From Chloroflexota bacterium (GTDB taxonomy: Bacteria > Chloroflexota > Anaerolineae > Anaerolineales > DRMV01), in assembly GCA_013153375.1 (NCBI GenBank), contig JAADEN010000170.1:1-5515 (forward strand): a stretch of 5,515 nucleotides of DNA. Direction: 5' to 3'. The notes below the pieces were generated by a model that was given only the letters and a program-made list of their open reading frames with translations, was not told the DNA's origin and made no database searches. Numbering within the stretch: position 1 is the stretch's first letter; each line of letters opens with the position of its first letter. Shown piece after piece: positions 1 through 5,515 of this stretch. Made by a program: the position numbers and the translations under genes.

Positions 1-804
1 CTGCACCTCACGCCGCCGGGCCGCGATTGGGCCGTGCATGTGCTGCGGGCCCACCGCCTGTGGGAGCGCTATCTGCGCGATCACGCGGGCCTGCCGTTGG
101 ATCAGGTCCACGCGGCCGCGCACCGCCTGGAGCACCGCCTGAGCCCCAAACAGGCCCAACGCCTGTACGAGGCCCTGGGCTACCCGGCCACCGACCCCCA
201 CGGCGACCCCATCCCCGGAGCCTGGGGCGAGGTGCCTCCGCGGCAGGGCGAGCCCCTGGTCGCGTGGCCGCCTGGCCGCCGCGGGCGCATCGTGCATCTG
301 GAGGACGAACCCGCGGTGGCCTACCAGCAGGTGCTGGCCTGCGGTCTGCAGGTGGGCCAGGTGGTGCAGGTGCTGGAGCGCACCTCCGAGCGGGTGGTGC
401 TGCTGCGCGAGGACGGCGAGGAGTGCGTCCTGGCCCCCGCGGTGGCCGTCAATGTGCACCTGGCCCCCGCGGGCGAGGACGAGCGGCAGATGCCGCCCGA
501 TGTGCTGCCTTTGAGCCAACTTCCCGACGACGCGGAGGCGGTGGTGGTCGCCATTGACCCCGCGGTGCAGGGGCTCAGCCGCCGTCGGCTGCTGGACCTG
601 GGCTTTACCCCCGGCGCGCGCGTGCGGGTGTACCTGCGCGCCATGTTCGGCGACCCGCGGGCTTACGAGATTCGCGGCACCCGCATCGCGCTGCGGAACG
701 AACAGGCCGCGCACATTTGGGTGCGGCCGCTGCCCGCGCGGAGCCCATCCCCCACCTCACCCAACGGAGACGCGCCTCATGCCTTGGTGGAAGAAACTCG
801 CTGA
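1..804 (+). CDS. DtxR/MntR-family metal-dependent repressor fused to two FeoA-like domains (5' partial)
   Basis: This is the 3' part of a gene that begins before the window; 267 codons are visible, ending at TGA 802-804. The frame is open from base 1, and family similarity already runs through the first codons (LTPPGRDWAVHVLRAHRL), so the GTG at 34 is not taken as the start. The N-terminal DNA-binding winged helix is off-window. Visible codons 1-60 match the DtxR dimerisation/metal domain: H18, E22, H37, E44 and H45 fall at the spacing of DtxR H79, E83, H98, E105 and H106. Codon 41 is His where DtxR has Cys102 and MntR has Glu99. A DPHG.PIP segment follows. Codons about 84-156 form a weak FeoA/SH3-like domain. 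Codons 169-241 form a clear FeoA domain (RRRLLDLGFTPGARV...YEIRGTRIALRNEQAAHI). The likely role is an Fe(II)- or Mn(II)-responsive repressor of the iron-uptake operon, in the cytoplasm. The second FeoA domain may also serve the FeoB encoded next (inference). The family call is firm; metal specificity is not known. Confidence 0.9.
   Translation: MHLTPPGRDWAVHVLRAHRLWERYLRDHAGLPLDQVHAAAHRLEHRLSPKQAQRLYEALGYPATDPHGDPIPGAWGEVPPRQGEPLVAWPPGRRGRIVHLEDEPAVAYQQVLACGLQVGQVVQVLERTSERVVLLREDGEECVLAPAVAVNVHLAPAGEDERQMPPDVLPLSQLPDDAEAVVVAIDPAVQGLSRRRLLDLGFTPGARVRVYLRAMFGDPRAYEIRGTRIALRNEQAAHIWVRPLPARSPSPTSPNGDAPHALVEETR
766..770 (+). promoter_or_regulatory. Ribosome binding site for feoB
   Basis: GGAGA lies 8 nt before the ATG at 779, inside the end of the upstream regulator gene. 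It supports this ATG as the feoB start rather than the open but unsupported frame that extends upstream. Placement inside the preceding coding region suggests translational coupling. Confidence 0.7.
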
Positions 805-3064
805 ACCCCGCCCCGCGTGCGCGACCTGCCCCGCGGCCGCGCATCTGGCGCCCTTGGGCGCGGGCCGGGGGCAGGCCGATTATGTGGTCGCGCTGGCGGG
901 CAATCCCAACACGGGCAAGTCCACCCTGTTCAACCGCCTGACGGGCCTGCGCCAGCACACGGGCAACTGGCCGGGCAAGACCGTCACCCGGGCCGAGGGC
1001 GCGTTCGAATACAACGGCAAACGCTACCGGCTGGTGGATCTGCCCGGCACCTACTCGCTGCTCTCCACCTCCGAGGACGAGGAGGTGGCCCGCAACTTCC
1101 TGCTCTTCGGCCGGCCCGACGCGGTCATCATCACCGTGGACGCGACCGCGCTGGAGCGCAACCTGAACCTGGTGCTGCAAATTTTGGAAATCACCGACCG
1201 GGCCATCGTCGCGGTGAACATGATGGACGAGGCCCGCCGCAAAGGGCTGGAGATCGACACCCGCACCCTGTCGCGCGACCTGGGCGTGCCCGCGGTGCCC
1301 ATCGTGGCCCGCACGGGCGAGGGCGTGAGCCGCCTGCTGCAAACCCTGGAGGCCCTGGTCCAGGGCCAGATCCGCACCCGACCGCGGCGGGTGCAGGGCT
1401 CGCCCGTGTTCCAGCGCGCGCTGCAAGCCCTGGTGGACGAGATTCGGGCCCTGTACCCCGACCTGCCCAACCCGCGCTGGATCGCGCTGCGGCTGTTGGA
1501 CGGCGACCCGCGCATCATCGAGGCCCTGCGCAGCGGCGAACTGGCCGCGCTGGCCCGGGGGCAGGCGACCCAGGCCACGGTGCGGGCGCCCCGCGAGGCT
1601 TTGGGGGTGGATCACCTCCTGGCGGGCCAGAGCGCGCCCCCGGCGGCCTGGGAGCCACCCACGCCCGAGGAACGCGCCCGCATCGAGGCCCTGCTGCGCA
1701 AGGCCGAGGAGCTGCGCCGCGAACTGGGCCCCGTCTGGCAGGACGCGGTGGTGGCCGCGCTGTATGCGGAAGCGGAGCGCATCGCCCGCCGCGCGGTCCA
1801 TGTGCGGGGCGAGCCCCGGGCCTACGATTGGGACCAAACCCTCGACCGCCTGCTCACCTCGCCGGTGACGGGCCTGCCCATCCTGTTCCTCATGCTGGGC
1901 GTGGTGTTCTGGCTCACCATCCAGGGCGCGAACATCCCTTCGGAGTGGCTGTCGCGGGGCCTGTTCTGGATCGAAGCCCAGGGCGCGGCCCTGTTCGAGG
2001 CCCTGGGCCTGCCCTGGTGGGTGACGGGCTTCCTGTGGCACGGCGTGTATCGCGGGCTGGCCTGGGTGGTCAGCGTGATGCTGCCGCCCATGGCCATCTT
2101 CTTCCCCCTGTTCACCTTCATGGAAGACCTGGGCCTGCTGCCCCGCATCGCGTTCAACCTGGACTGGCTGTTCCGCAAGGCCGGCGCGCACGGCAAACAG
2201 GCCCTGACCATGGCCATGGGCTTCGGCTGCAACGCGGCCGGTGTAGTGGCTACACGCATCATCGATTCGCCCCGCGAGCGGCTCATCGCCATCCTGACCA
2301 ACACTTTCGTGCCCTGCAACGGTCGCTACCCCACCCTCATCATGCTGGCCACCGTGTTCATCGCCGCGCAATTCCCGGCCGGATACGCGTCCTTCGTGGC
2401 CGCGCTGGCCGTGGTGGCGACCATCCTGCTGGGCATCTTCTTCACCCTGGTGGTGTCGTGGGGCCTGTCGCGCACCGTACTCAAAGGGCTGCCCTCCGCG
2501 TTCACCCTGGAACTGCCGCCCTACCGCATGCCCAATGTGTGGCAAATCCTCTACACCTCGTTCATCGAGCGCACCGTGTTCGTGCTGCGGCGGGCCATGC
2601 TCACGGCCGCGCCTGCGGGCGGCGTGATCTGGCTGCTGGCCAACCTGCAGGTGGGCGGCCAGAGCCTGGCGTGGCACATCGCCAACTTCCTCGACCCCCT
2701 GGGCCGGCTCATGGGCCTGGACGGCGTCATCCTGCTGGCCTACATCATCGCCATCCCGGCCAACGAGATCGTGGTGCCCACCATGATCATGGTCTATCAG
2801 AACGCGTCCATGATGATCGAACTGGACTCGTTGCAGGCCCTGCGGGAACTGCTGGTAGGCCGCGCGGGCTGGACCCTGCTCACCGCGGCCAACCTGATGC
2901 TGTTCGCCATCCTGCACAACCCGTGCGGCACCACCATCCTGACCATCTATAAGGAAACGGGCAGCAAGAAATGGGCCACCTTCGGCGCGCTCATGCCCCT
3001 GGGCCTGGGCTTCGTGGTGACCACCCTGGTGGCCGCGGTGGTGCGCGCCCTGGGCGGGGGATGA
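779..3064 (+). CDS. feoB: Ferrous iron transport protein B (FeoB)
   Basis: Encodes 761 aa, the normal size for FeoB, the inner-membrane Fe(II) importer with a cytosolic G-protein domain. G motifs are visible in order: G1 GNPNTGKST (41-49), the G2 region around TGNWPGKTVTR (61-71), G3 DLPG (87-90), G4 NMMD (147-150) and G5 ARTGEG (177-182). A helical linker domain follows at about 205-345, including a charged helix at 296-340 that is longer than in the shortest FeoBs. The membrane part starts near 366 and has roughly eight hydrophobic segments. Conserved transporter motifs include GFGCN (Cys484), VPCNGRYP (Cys513) and HNPCGTT (Cys716). The N-terminus carries C14-x2-C17 and H22 before the G domain, a possible metal-binding tail. 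The start overlaps the DtxR-FeoA gene by 26 nt, so the two are very likely one operon with co-ordinated translation and repression by that regulator under iron sufficiency (inference). No separate feoA or feoC is seen. The gene looks intact. Confidence 0.97.
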   Translation: MPWWKKLAEPRPACATCPAAAHLAPLGAGRGQADYVVALAGNPNTGKSTLFNRLTGLRQHTGNWPGKTVTRAEGAFEYNGKRYRLVDLPGTYSLLSTSEDEEVARNFLLFGRPDAVIITVDATALERNLNLVLQILEITDRAIVAVNMMDEARRKGLEIDTRTLSRDLGVPAVPIVARTGEGVSRLLQTLEALVQGQIRTRPRRVQGSPVFQRALQALVDEIRALYPDLPNPRWIALRLLDGDPRIIEALRSGELAALARGQATQATVRAPREALGVDHLLAGQSAPPAAWEPPTPEERARIEALLRKAEELRRELGPVWQDAVVAALYAEAERIARRAVHVRGEPRAYDWDQTLDRLLTSPVTGLPILFLMLGVVFWLTIQGANIPSEWLSRGLFWIEAQGAALFEALGLPWWVTGFLWHGVYRGLAWVVSVMLPPMAIFFPLFTFMEDLGLLPRIAFNLDWLFRKAGAHGKQALTMAMGFGCNAAGVVATRIIDSPRERLIAILTNTFVPCNGRYPTLIMLATVFIAAQFPAGYASFVAALAVVATILLGIFFTLVVSWGLSRTVLKGLPSAFTLELPPYRMPNVWQILYTSFIERTVFVLRRAMLTAAPAGGVIWLLANLQVGGQSLAWHIANFLDPLGRLMGLDGVILLAYIIAIPANEIVVPTMIMVYQNASMMIELDSLQALRELLVGRAGWTLLTAANLMLFAILHNPCGTTILTIYKETGSKKWATFGALMPLGLGFVVTTLVAAVVRALGGG

Positions 3065-3092
3065 GAGGCGGGAAGGCGGCGAAAAATTTGCC

Positions 3093-3122
3093 TTGTCTGC
3101 AAAGGAGTTTTTCCGGTACAAT
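3093..3122 (+). promoter_or_regulatory. Putative sigma70-type promoter for the BMP lipoprotein gene
   Basis: A TTGTCT -35 (3093-3098, 4 of 6 consensus) and a TACAAT -10 (3117-3122, 5 of 6) are separated by 18 bp. They sit in a short AT-rich island of otherwise very GC-rich DNA, 28 nt after the feoB stop. Transcription would begin near 3129 and leave a leader of about 130 nt. A short inverted repeat, TTTGC-7 nt-GCAAA (3087-3103), overlaps the -35 and could be an operator. No factor was recognised. Confidence 0.6.
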
Positions 3123-3155
3123 AGAGACTCGGAGGAGGGCGCCGCCCGGGAGCGA

Positions 3156-3181
3156 GCCCTGGCCCCCTCGGGGCGCAGGGC
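3156..3181 (+). other. GC-rich hairpin in the leader of the BMP gene
   Basis: GCCCTG (3156-3161) plus GCCCC (3162-3166) pairs with GGGGC (3170-3174) plus CAGGGC (3176-3181). This gives an 11-bp stem with one bulged G (3175) and a CTC loop. No T-run follows, so it is not a standard intrinsic terminator. It may stabilise or structure the leader RNA. Chance pairing in GC-rich DNA is a real alternative. Confidence 0.4.
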
Positions 3182-3245
3182 GGGCGCGTGCCACGGCTGC
3201 GGGCCCTCATCCGCGTTGCACTCATCCTCTCACATCCCCTTTCGG

Positions 3246-3252
3246 AAGGAGG
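3246..3252 (+). promoter_or_regulatory. Strong ribosome binding site for the BMP lipoprotein gene
   Basis: AAGGAGG is a near-perfect Shine-Dalgarno sequence 6 nt before the ATG at 3259. It fixes this start within a frame that is open far upstream, and it places a lipoprotein signal peptide directly at the N-terminus. Confidence 0.9.
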
Positions 3253-3258
3253 AACATC

Positions 3259-4587
3259 ATGAGGAAAACCCATTGGCGCTGGCTCGCGATGCTCTTGCTG
3301 CTGACGCTGGCGGTGCTCGCTTTGGCCGCCTGCGGTGGCAAGGCCGAAGAGGCCGCGACCGAGGCTCCCAAAGAGGAAGTCACCGAGGCCGCGCCTCAAG
3401 AGGAAGCCACCGAAGCGACCCAAGAAGAGGCCACGGAAGAGGCCACCAAGGAGGCCCAAGAAGAGGCTCCTCCGGCCGAGGAATTCACCTTCGGCCTGCT
3501 GCTGGTGGGTCCTTACAACGACCGGGGCTGGAGCCAGGCCCACTACGAGGCCGGTGAGCGGGTCGCGGAGGCCTTGGGCGTCAAGATGATCTATGTGGAC
3601 AAGGTCAACCCCGCGGACCGGCCCGGCACCACCGCGTCCCAACTGGCCAAGGAACTGGTGGACCAGGGCGCGAAAGTCCTCATCTTCAACTCCGACGACA
3701 TGAAGGACGACGCGACCGCGTTCGCCCAGGAGAACCCGGATGTGTATGTCATTCACATCTCGGGCGATCAGGCCTGGAAAGAGGGCAAGAACTATGTGGA
3801 GGTGCCCAACCTGTCCAACCTGATGGGCCGCATGATCTACGGCAAGATGATCGCCGGCTGCGCGGCCGCGCTGACCACCGAGACCGGTCAGATCGGCTAC
3901 TTGGGCCCGTTGATCAACGACGAGACCCGCCGCCTGGCCGCGTCGGCCTACCTGGGCGCCAAGTACTGCTGGGAGAACTACCGCAACCAGAACCCCGACG
4001 ACCTGAAGTTCAAGGTCACCTGGATCGGCTTCTGGTTCCACATCCCCGGCGTGACCCTGGACCCCACCCAGGTCGCGGATGACTTCTTCCAGAACGGCTA
4101 CGATGTGGTGATCTCGGGCATCGACACCACCGAGGCCCTGGTCGAGGCCAAGAAGTTCGCGGATCAGGGCCAGAAGTCCTGGGCCATCCCCTACGACTAC
4201 GAGGGCGCGTGCGAAGAGGCCCCCGAAGTCTGCCTGGGCGTGCCCTACTTCAACTGGGCGCCCGGTTATCGCCAACTCATCGAGTCGGCCATGAACGGCA
4301 CCTGGGAGTCCCAATTCCTGTGGCTGGGCCCCGACTGGAACGACATCAACAACCCCGACACTTCGTCGGTGGGCTTCCTCAAGGGCCCGGGCCTGAGCGA
4401 TGGCGCGTCCGCGGGCGTGGATAAGTTCATCGGCGAGTTGGCCGATGGCCTCAACCTGTGGACCGGCCCGCTCTACCTGCAGGACGGCACCCTGTACCTG
4501 AAGGAAGGCGAAGTCGCCACCGACCAGCAAATCTGGTACCTGCCGCAACTGCTGCAAGGCATGGAAGGGCAGAGCGTGGCGGAATAG
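3259..4587 (+). CDS. BMP/PnrA-family ABC transporter substrate-binding lipoprotein
   Basis: Encodes 442 aa, exported and lipid-anchored at the membrane outer face. Residues 1-24 form a signal peptide (basic start, Leu-rich core) with lipobox LAAC, so Cys25 becomes the lipidated N-terminus. Residues 28-75 are a low-complexity Glu/Ala/Thr spacer. From about 76 the protein follows the two-lobed periplasmic-binding fold of the BMP (PnrA/Med) family: FGLLLVGPYNDRGWSQAHYEAG (76-97), IFNSDD (142-147), PNLSNLMGRMIYGKMIAG (183-200), IGYLGP, WAIPYDYEGA, FNWAPGYRQLIESAMNGTW, and a C-terminal WTGPLYLQDGTLYLKEGE block typical of the family. Known members bind purine nucleosides; other branches bind other small molecules, so the ligand is left open. 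Mature-domain cysteines are C201, C237, C318 and C325; the last two could form a short disulfide loop. The gene has its own promoter-like element and an intrinsic terminator, and no permease or ATPase gene lies next to it. It probably works with transporter parts encoded elsewhere. Confidence 0.93.
   Translation: MRKTHWRWLAMLLLLTLAVLALAACGGKAEEAATEAPKEEVTEAAPQEEATEATQEEATEEATKEAQEEAPPAEEFTFGLLLVGPYNDRGWSQAHYEAGERVAEALGVKMIYVDKVNPADRPGTTASQLAKELVDQGAKVLIFNSDDMKDDATAFAQENPDVYVIHISGDQAWKEGKNYVEVPNLSNLMGRMIYGKMIAGCAAALTTETGQIGYLGPLINDETRRLAASAYLGAKYCWENYRNQNPDDLKFKVTWIGFWFHIPGVTLDPTQVADDFFQNGYDVVISGIDTTEALVEAKKFADQGQKSWAIPYDYEGACEEAPEVCLGVPYFNWAPGYRQLIESAMNGTWESQFLWLGPDWNDINNPDTSSVGFLKGPGLSDGASAGVDKFIGELADGLNLWTGPLYLQDGTLYLKEGEVATDQQIWYLPQLLQGMEGQSVAE
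3340..3483 (+). repeat. Acidic low-complexity repeat encoding the lipoprotein spacer
   Basis: This in-frame stretch encodes residues 28-75, made almost only of Glu, Ala, Thr, Lys, Gln and Pro, with 18 Glu in the 46 residues 30-75. Imperfect units such as QEEATEA (47-53) and QEEATEEAT (55-63) recur, which suggests growth by small in-frame duplications. The expected role is a flexible, negatively charged tether between the lipidated Cys25 and the ligand-binding domain. Confidence 0.75.
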
Positions 4588-4619
4588 CCCCTGCGCCGTA
4601 GTCGCGTGAAGACCCCTCG

Positions 4620-4660
4620 CCGCCGCGGTTCGGCCCCAGGCCGGGCCGCGGCGGTTTGTT
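4620..4660 (+). terminator. Intrinsic terminator after the BMP lipoprotein gene
   Basis: CCGCCGCGG (4620-4628) pairs with CCGCGGCGG (4646-4654). Pairing continues inward through two possible G-U pairs and CGGCC/GGCCG (4631-4635 with 4639-4643), leaving a CCA loop. The stem is about 16 bp and is followed directly by TTTGTT. It begins 32 nt after the lipoprotein stop codon. No A-run precedes it, so it should act only on the + strand. Confidence 0.85.
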
Positions 4661-4661
4661 G

Positions 4662-4667
4662 TATAAT
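4662..4667 (+). promoter_or_regulatory. Putative -10 element for the mutase small subunit / meaB operon
   Basis: TATAAT is a perfect -10 hexamer 35 nt upstream of the next start codon, only 7 nt after the terminator stem. No good -35 is present at 16-18 bp spacing, because that region is the GC-rich terminator stem. A TG dinucleotide lies close upstream but not at exact extended -10 spacing. Transcription would start near 4674, giving a leader of about 28 nt. Confidence 0.55.
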
Positions 4668-4690
4668 GCGCTCTGGACGACCCCCAGGGT

Positions 4691-4695
4691 AGGAG
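4691..4695 (+). promoter_or_regulatory. Ribosome binding site for the B12-binding subunit gene
   Basis: AGGAG lies 6 nt before the ATG at 4702 and supports that start. Confidence 0.8.
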
Positions 4696-4701
4696 CGACC
4701 C

Positions 4702-5130
4702 ATGACCTCGCGACGCAAAATCCGCGTCCTCATCGCCAAGCCGGGGCTCGACGGCCACGACCGTGGGGCCAAAATCGTGGCCCGCGCGCTGCGTGACGCG
4801 GGCATGGAGGTCATCTACACCGGCTTGCGCCAGACGCCCGAGATGATCGCCGAGGCCGCGCTGCAAGAGGATGTGGATGTGGTGGGCCTGTCCATCCTCT
4901 CGGGCGCGCACATGACCCTGGTGCCCCAGGTGCTCCAGGCCCTGCGCGAGCGGGGGCTGGACGATGTGCTGGTGCTCGTGGGCGGCATCATCCCGCCGCA
5001 GGATGTGCCCAAGTTGCGGGCCATGGGCGTGTACAAAGTCTATGGCCCGGGCGCGCCCACCGCGCAAATCGCAGCCGACATCGAGGCCGCGGTGTACGGC
5101 TCGGCCCAACCGGAGGAGTCCCCCGCATGA
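4702..5130 (+). CDS. Cobalamin-binding small subunit of an acyl-CoA mutase (probably methylmalonyl-CoA mutase)
   Basis: Encodes 142 aa, a stand-alone B12-binding domain that corresponds to the C-terminal domain of methylmalonyl-CoA mutase. Its job is to hold adenosylcobalamin for radical rearrangement of (R)-methylmalonyl-CoA and succinyl-CoA, together with a separate catalytic subunit. The base-off/His-on signature DxHxxG is present as D17-G-H19-DR-G22, with H19 the expected lower cobalt ligand. The matching S64-x-L66 and G94-G95 motifs of the Rossmann-like fold follow, then the conserved VYGPGAPT (113-120). Length fits split small subunits of archaeal and Chloroflexota-type mutases. The downstream meaB overlaps it by 4 nt, which supports a mutase role. 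Isobutyryl-CoA or 2-hydroxyisobutyryl-CoA mutase small subunits look similar and also occur with MeaB-like partners, so substrate cannot be settled without the large subunit, which is not in the window. Confidence 0.92.
   Translation: MTSRRKIRVLIAKPGLDGHDRGAKIVARALRDAGMEVIYTGLRQTPEMIAEAALQEDVDVVGLSILSGAHMTLVPQVLQALRERGLDDVLVLVGGIIPPQDVPKLRAMGVYKVYGPGAPTAQIAADIEAAVYGSAQPEESPA
5112..5118 (+). promoter_or_regulatory. Ribosome binding site for meaB
   Basis: GGAGGAG lies 8 nt before the ATG at 5127, within the last codons of the mutase subunit gene. With the ATGA stop/start overlap it indicates coupled translation of the two proteins. Confidence 0.75.
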
Positions 5131-5515
5131 ACCCCTGGGCCCAACGGGTGCGTCAAGGCGACCGCCGCGCGCTGGCCCGGGTGCTCACCTGGGTGGAGAA
5201 CGAGACCCCCGAAGGCGAGGCCGCGCGGCGGGATCTGTTCACCGCCACGGGACGGGCCCACATCGTGGGCGTCACCGGGCCGCCGGGCGCGGGCAAGTCC
5301 ACTCTGGTGGCCGCGCTCACCCGCCACCTGCGGGCCGCCCGCCCCGAGGCTCGGGTGGGCATCCTGGCCGTGGACCCGTCCAGCCCCTACACCGGCGGCG
5401 CGCTGCTGGGCGACCGGGTACGTATGCCGCCCGACCTGGTGCGCGATCCGGGCGTGTTCTTCCGCAGCATGGCCTCGCGGGGCGCGGCTGGCGGGCTGGC
5501 CCGGGCCACCGAGCG
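5127..5515 (+). CDS. meaB: Methylmalonyl-CoA mutase-associated GTPase MeaB (3' partial)
   Basis: The first 129 codons are visible before the window ends; family members are usually a little over 300 aa, so more than half is missing. It belongs to the MeaB/ArgK SIMIBI-class G proteins, which gate cofactor loading onto B12-dependent mutases and protect or reactivate them through GTP hydrolysis. The N-terminal helix WAQRVRQGDRRALARVLTWVEN (4-25) is typical of the family. The P-loop GPPGAGKS is at 51-58. The block AVDPSSPYTGGALLGDRVRM (81-100) carries the Asp residues of the Mg/switch region, and FFRSMASRGAAGGLA (111-125) follows as in known MeaB proteins. The later base-recognition motif and dimerisation arm are off-window. 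The start is set by a 4-nt ATGA overlap with the B12-binding subunit and a good ribosome binding site. The older 'ArgK arginine transport kinase' label for this family is misleading here, given its mutase neighbour. Confidence 0.95.
   Translation, partial: MNPWAQRVRQGDRRALARVLTWVENETPEGEAARRDLFTATGRAHIVGVTGPPGAGKSTLVAALTRHLRAARPEARVGILAVDPSSPYTGGALLGDRVRMPPDLVRDPGVFFRSMASRGAAGGLARATE

Noticed and set aside
34..36. GTG as the start of the metalloregulator
   Set aside because: The frame is open to base 1 and the preceding codons already match the DtxR family, so the gene enters from outside the window.
554..778. N-terminal extension of FeoB in the same frame
   Set aside because: The extension lies over the FeoA domain coding region, has no family similarity, and the ATG at 779 has a good ribosome binding site.
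605..3121. Very long open frame on the - strand opposite feoB (838 codons)
   Set aside because: It mirrors the GC-rich codon structure of feoB. The translation is rich in His, Gln, Gly and Arg with no recognisable domain, while the + strand frame is a complete FeoB.
3129..3258. Cobalamin, TPP or purine riboswitch in the leader
   Set aside because: None of the conserved cores of these classes was found; a GCCAC fragment alone is not enough for a B12 element.
3335..3589. Small Arg/Lys/Pro-rich open frame resembling a basic DNA-binding peptide
   Set aside because: It is an out-of-frame reading of the acidic Glu/Ala/Thr repeat of the lipoprotein; the basic composition is a by-product of GAG/GCC codon runs.
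2947..5109. Long open frame on the - strand opposite the lipoprotein and B12-binding genes (720 codons)
   Set aside because: It spans two well-supported + strand genes, their intergenic terminator and promoter. The protein is low complexity and resembles no family; it is a shadow of high GC content.
1..5515. Mobile element, CRISPR array, tRNA or phage signals
   Set aside because: No transposase or integrase domains, no spaced direct repeats and no tRNA-like cloverleaf were seen; codon use is even across all genes.

Overview
This GC-rich window, with strong G/C preference at third codon positions, reads as a bacterial chromosome fragment. All genes lie on the + strand. The protein set points to a deep-branching, probably Chloroflexota (Anaerolineae-like) bacterium: a DtxR-type regulator fused to FeoA domains, a FeoB of the 'VPCNGRYP' type, a BMP-type lipoprotein with a Glu/Ala/Thr linker, and a split B12-binding mutase subunit followed by MeaB. 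That assignment is inference from protein style and was not tested.

Region 1 (1-3064) is a ferrous-iron module. The 3' part of a DtxR/MntR-family metalloregulator carries two C-terminal FeoA-like domains. It overlaps feoB by 26 nt. The two products should be co-translated: one senses metal and supplies FeoA-type domains, the other is the Fe(II) transporter.

Region 2 (3065-4654) is a separate unit. A sigma70-like promoter lies just after feoB, followed by a GC-rich leader of about 130 nt. Next comes a complete BMP/PnrA-family lipoprotein, the substrate-binding part of an ABC importer. It ends at a strong intrinsic terminator. No permease or ATPase genes are visible beside it.

Region 3 (4662-5515) starts with a TATAAT -10 element immediately after that terminator. 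It holds the B12-binding small subunit of an acyl-CoA mutase (probably methylmalonyl-CoA mutase), overlapping by ATGA the start of meaB, the G-protein chaperone of such mutases. meaB runs off the window end. The large catalytic subunit is not in the window.

I see no mobile element, CRISPR array, tRNA or rRNA. Nothing here clearly constitutes a new system. The most interesting points are the regulator-FeoA-FeoA fusion coupled to feoB, its altered metal-site residue, the orphan lipoprotein, and the tightly abutted terminator and promoter.
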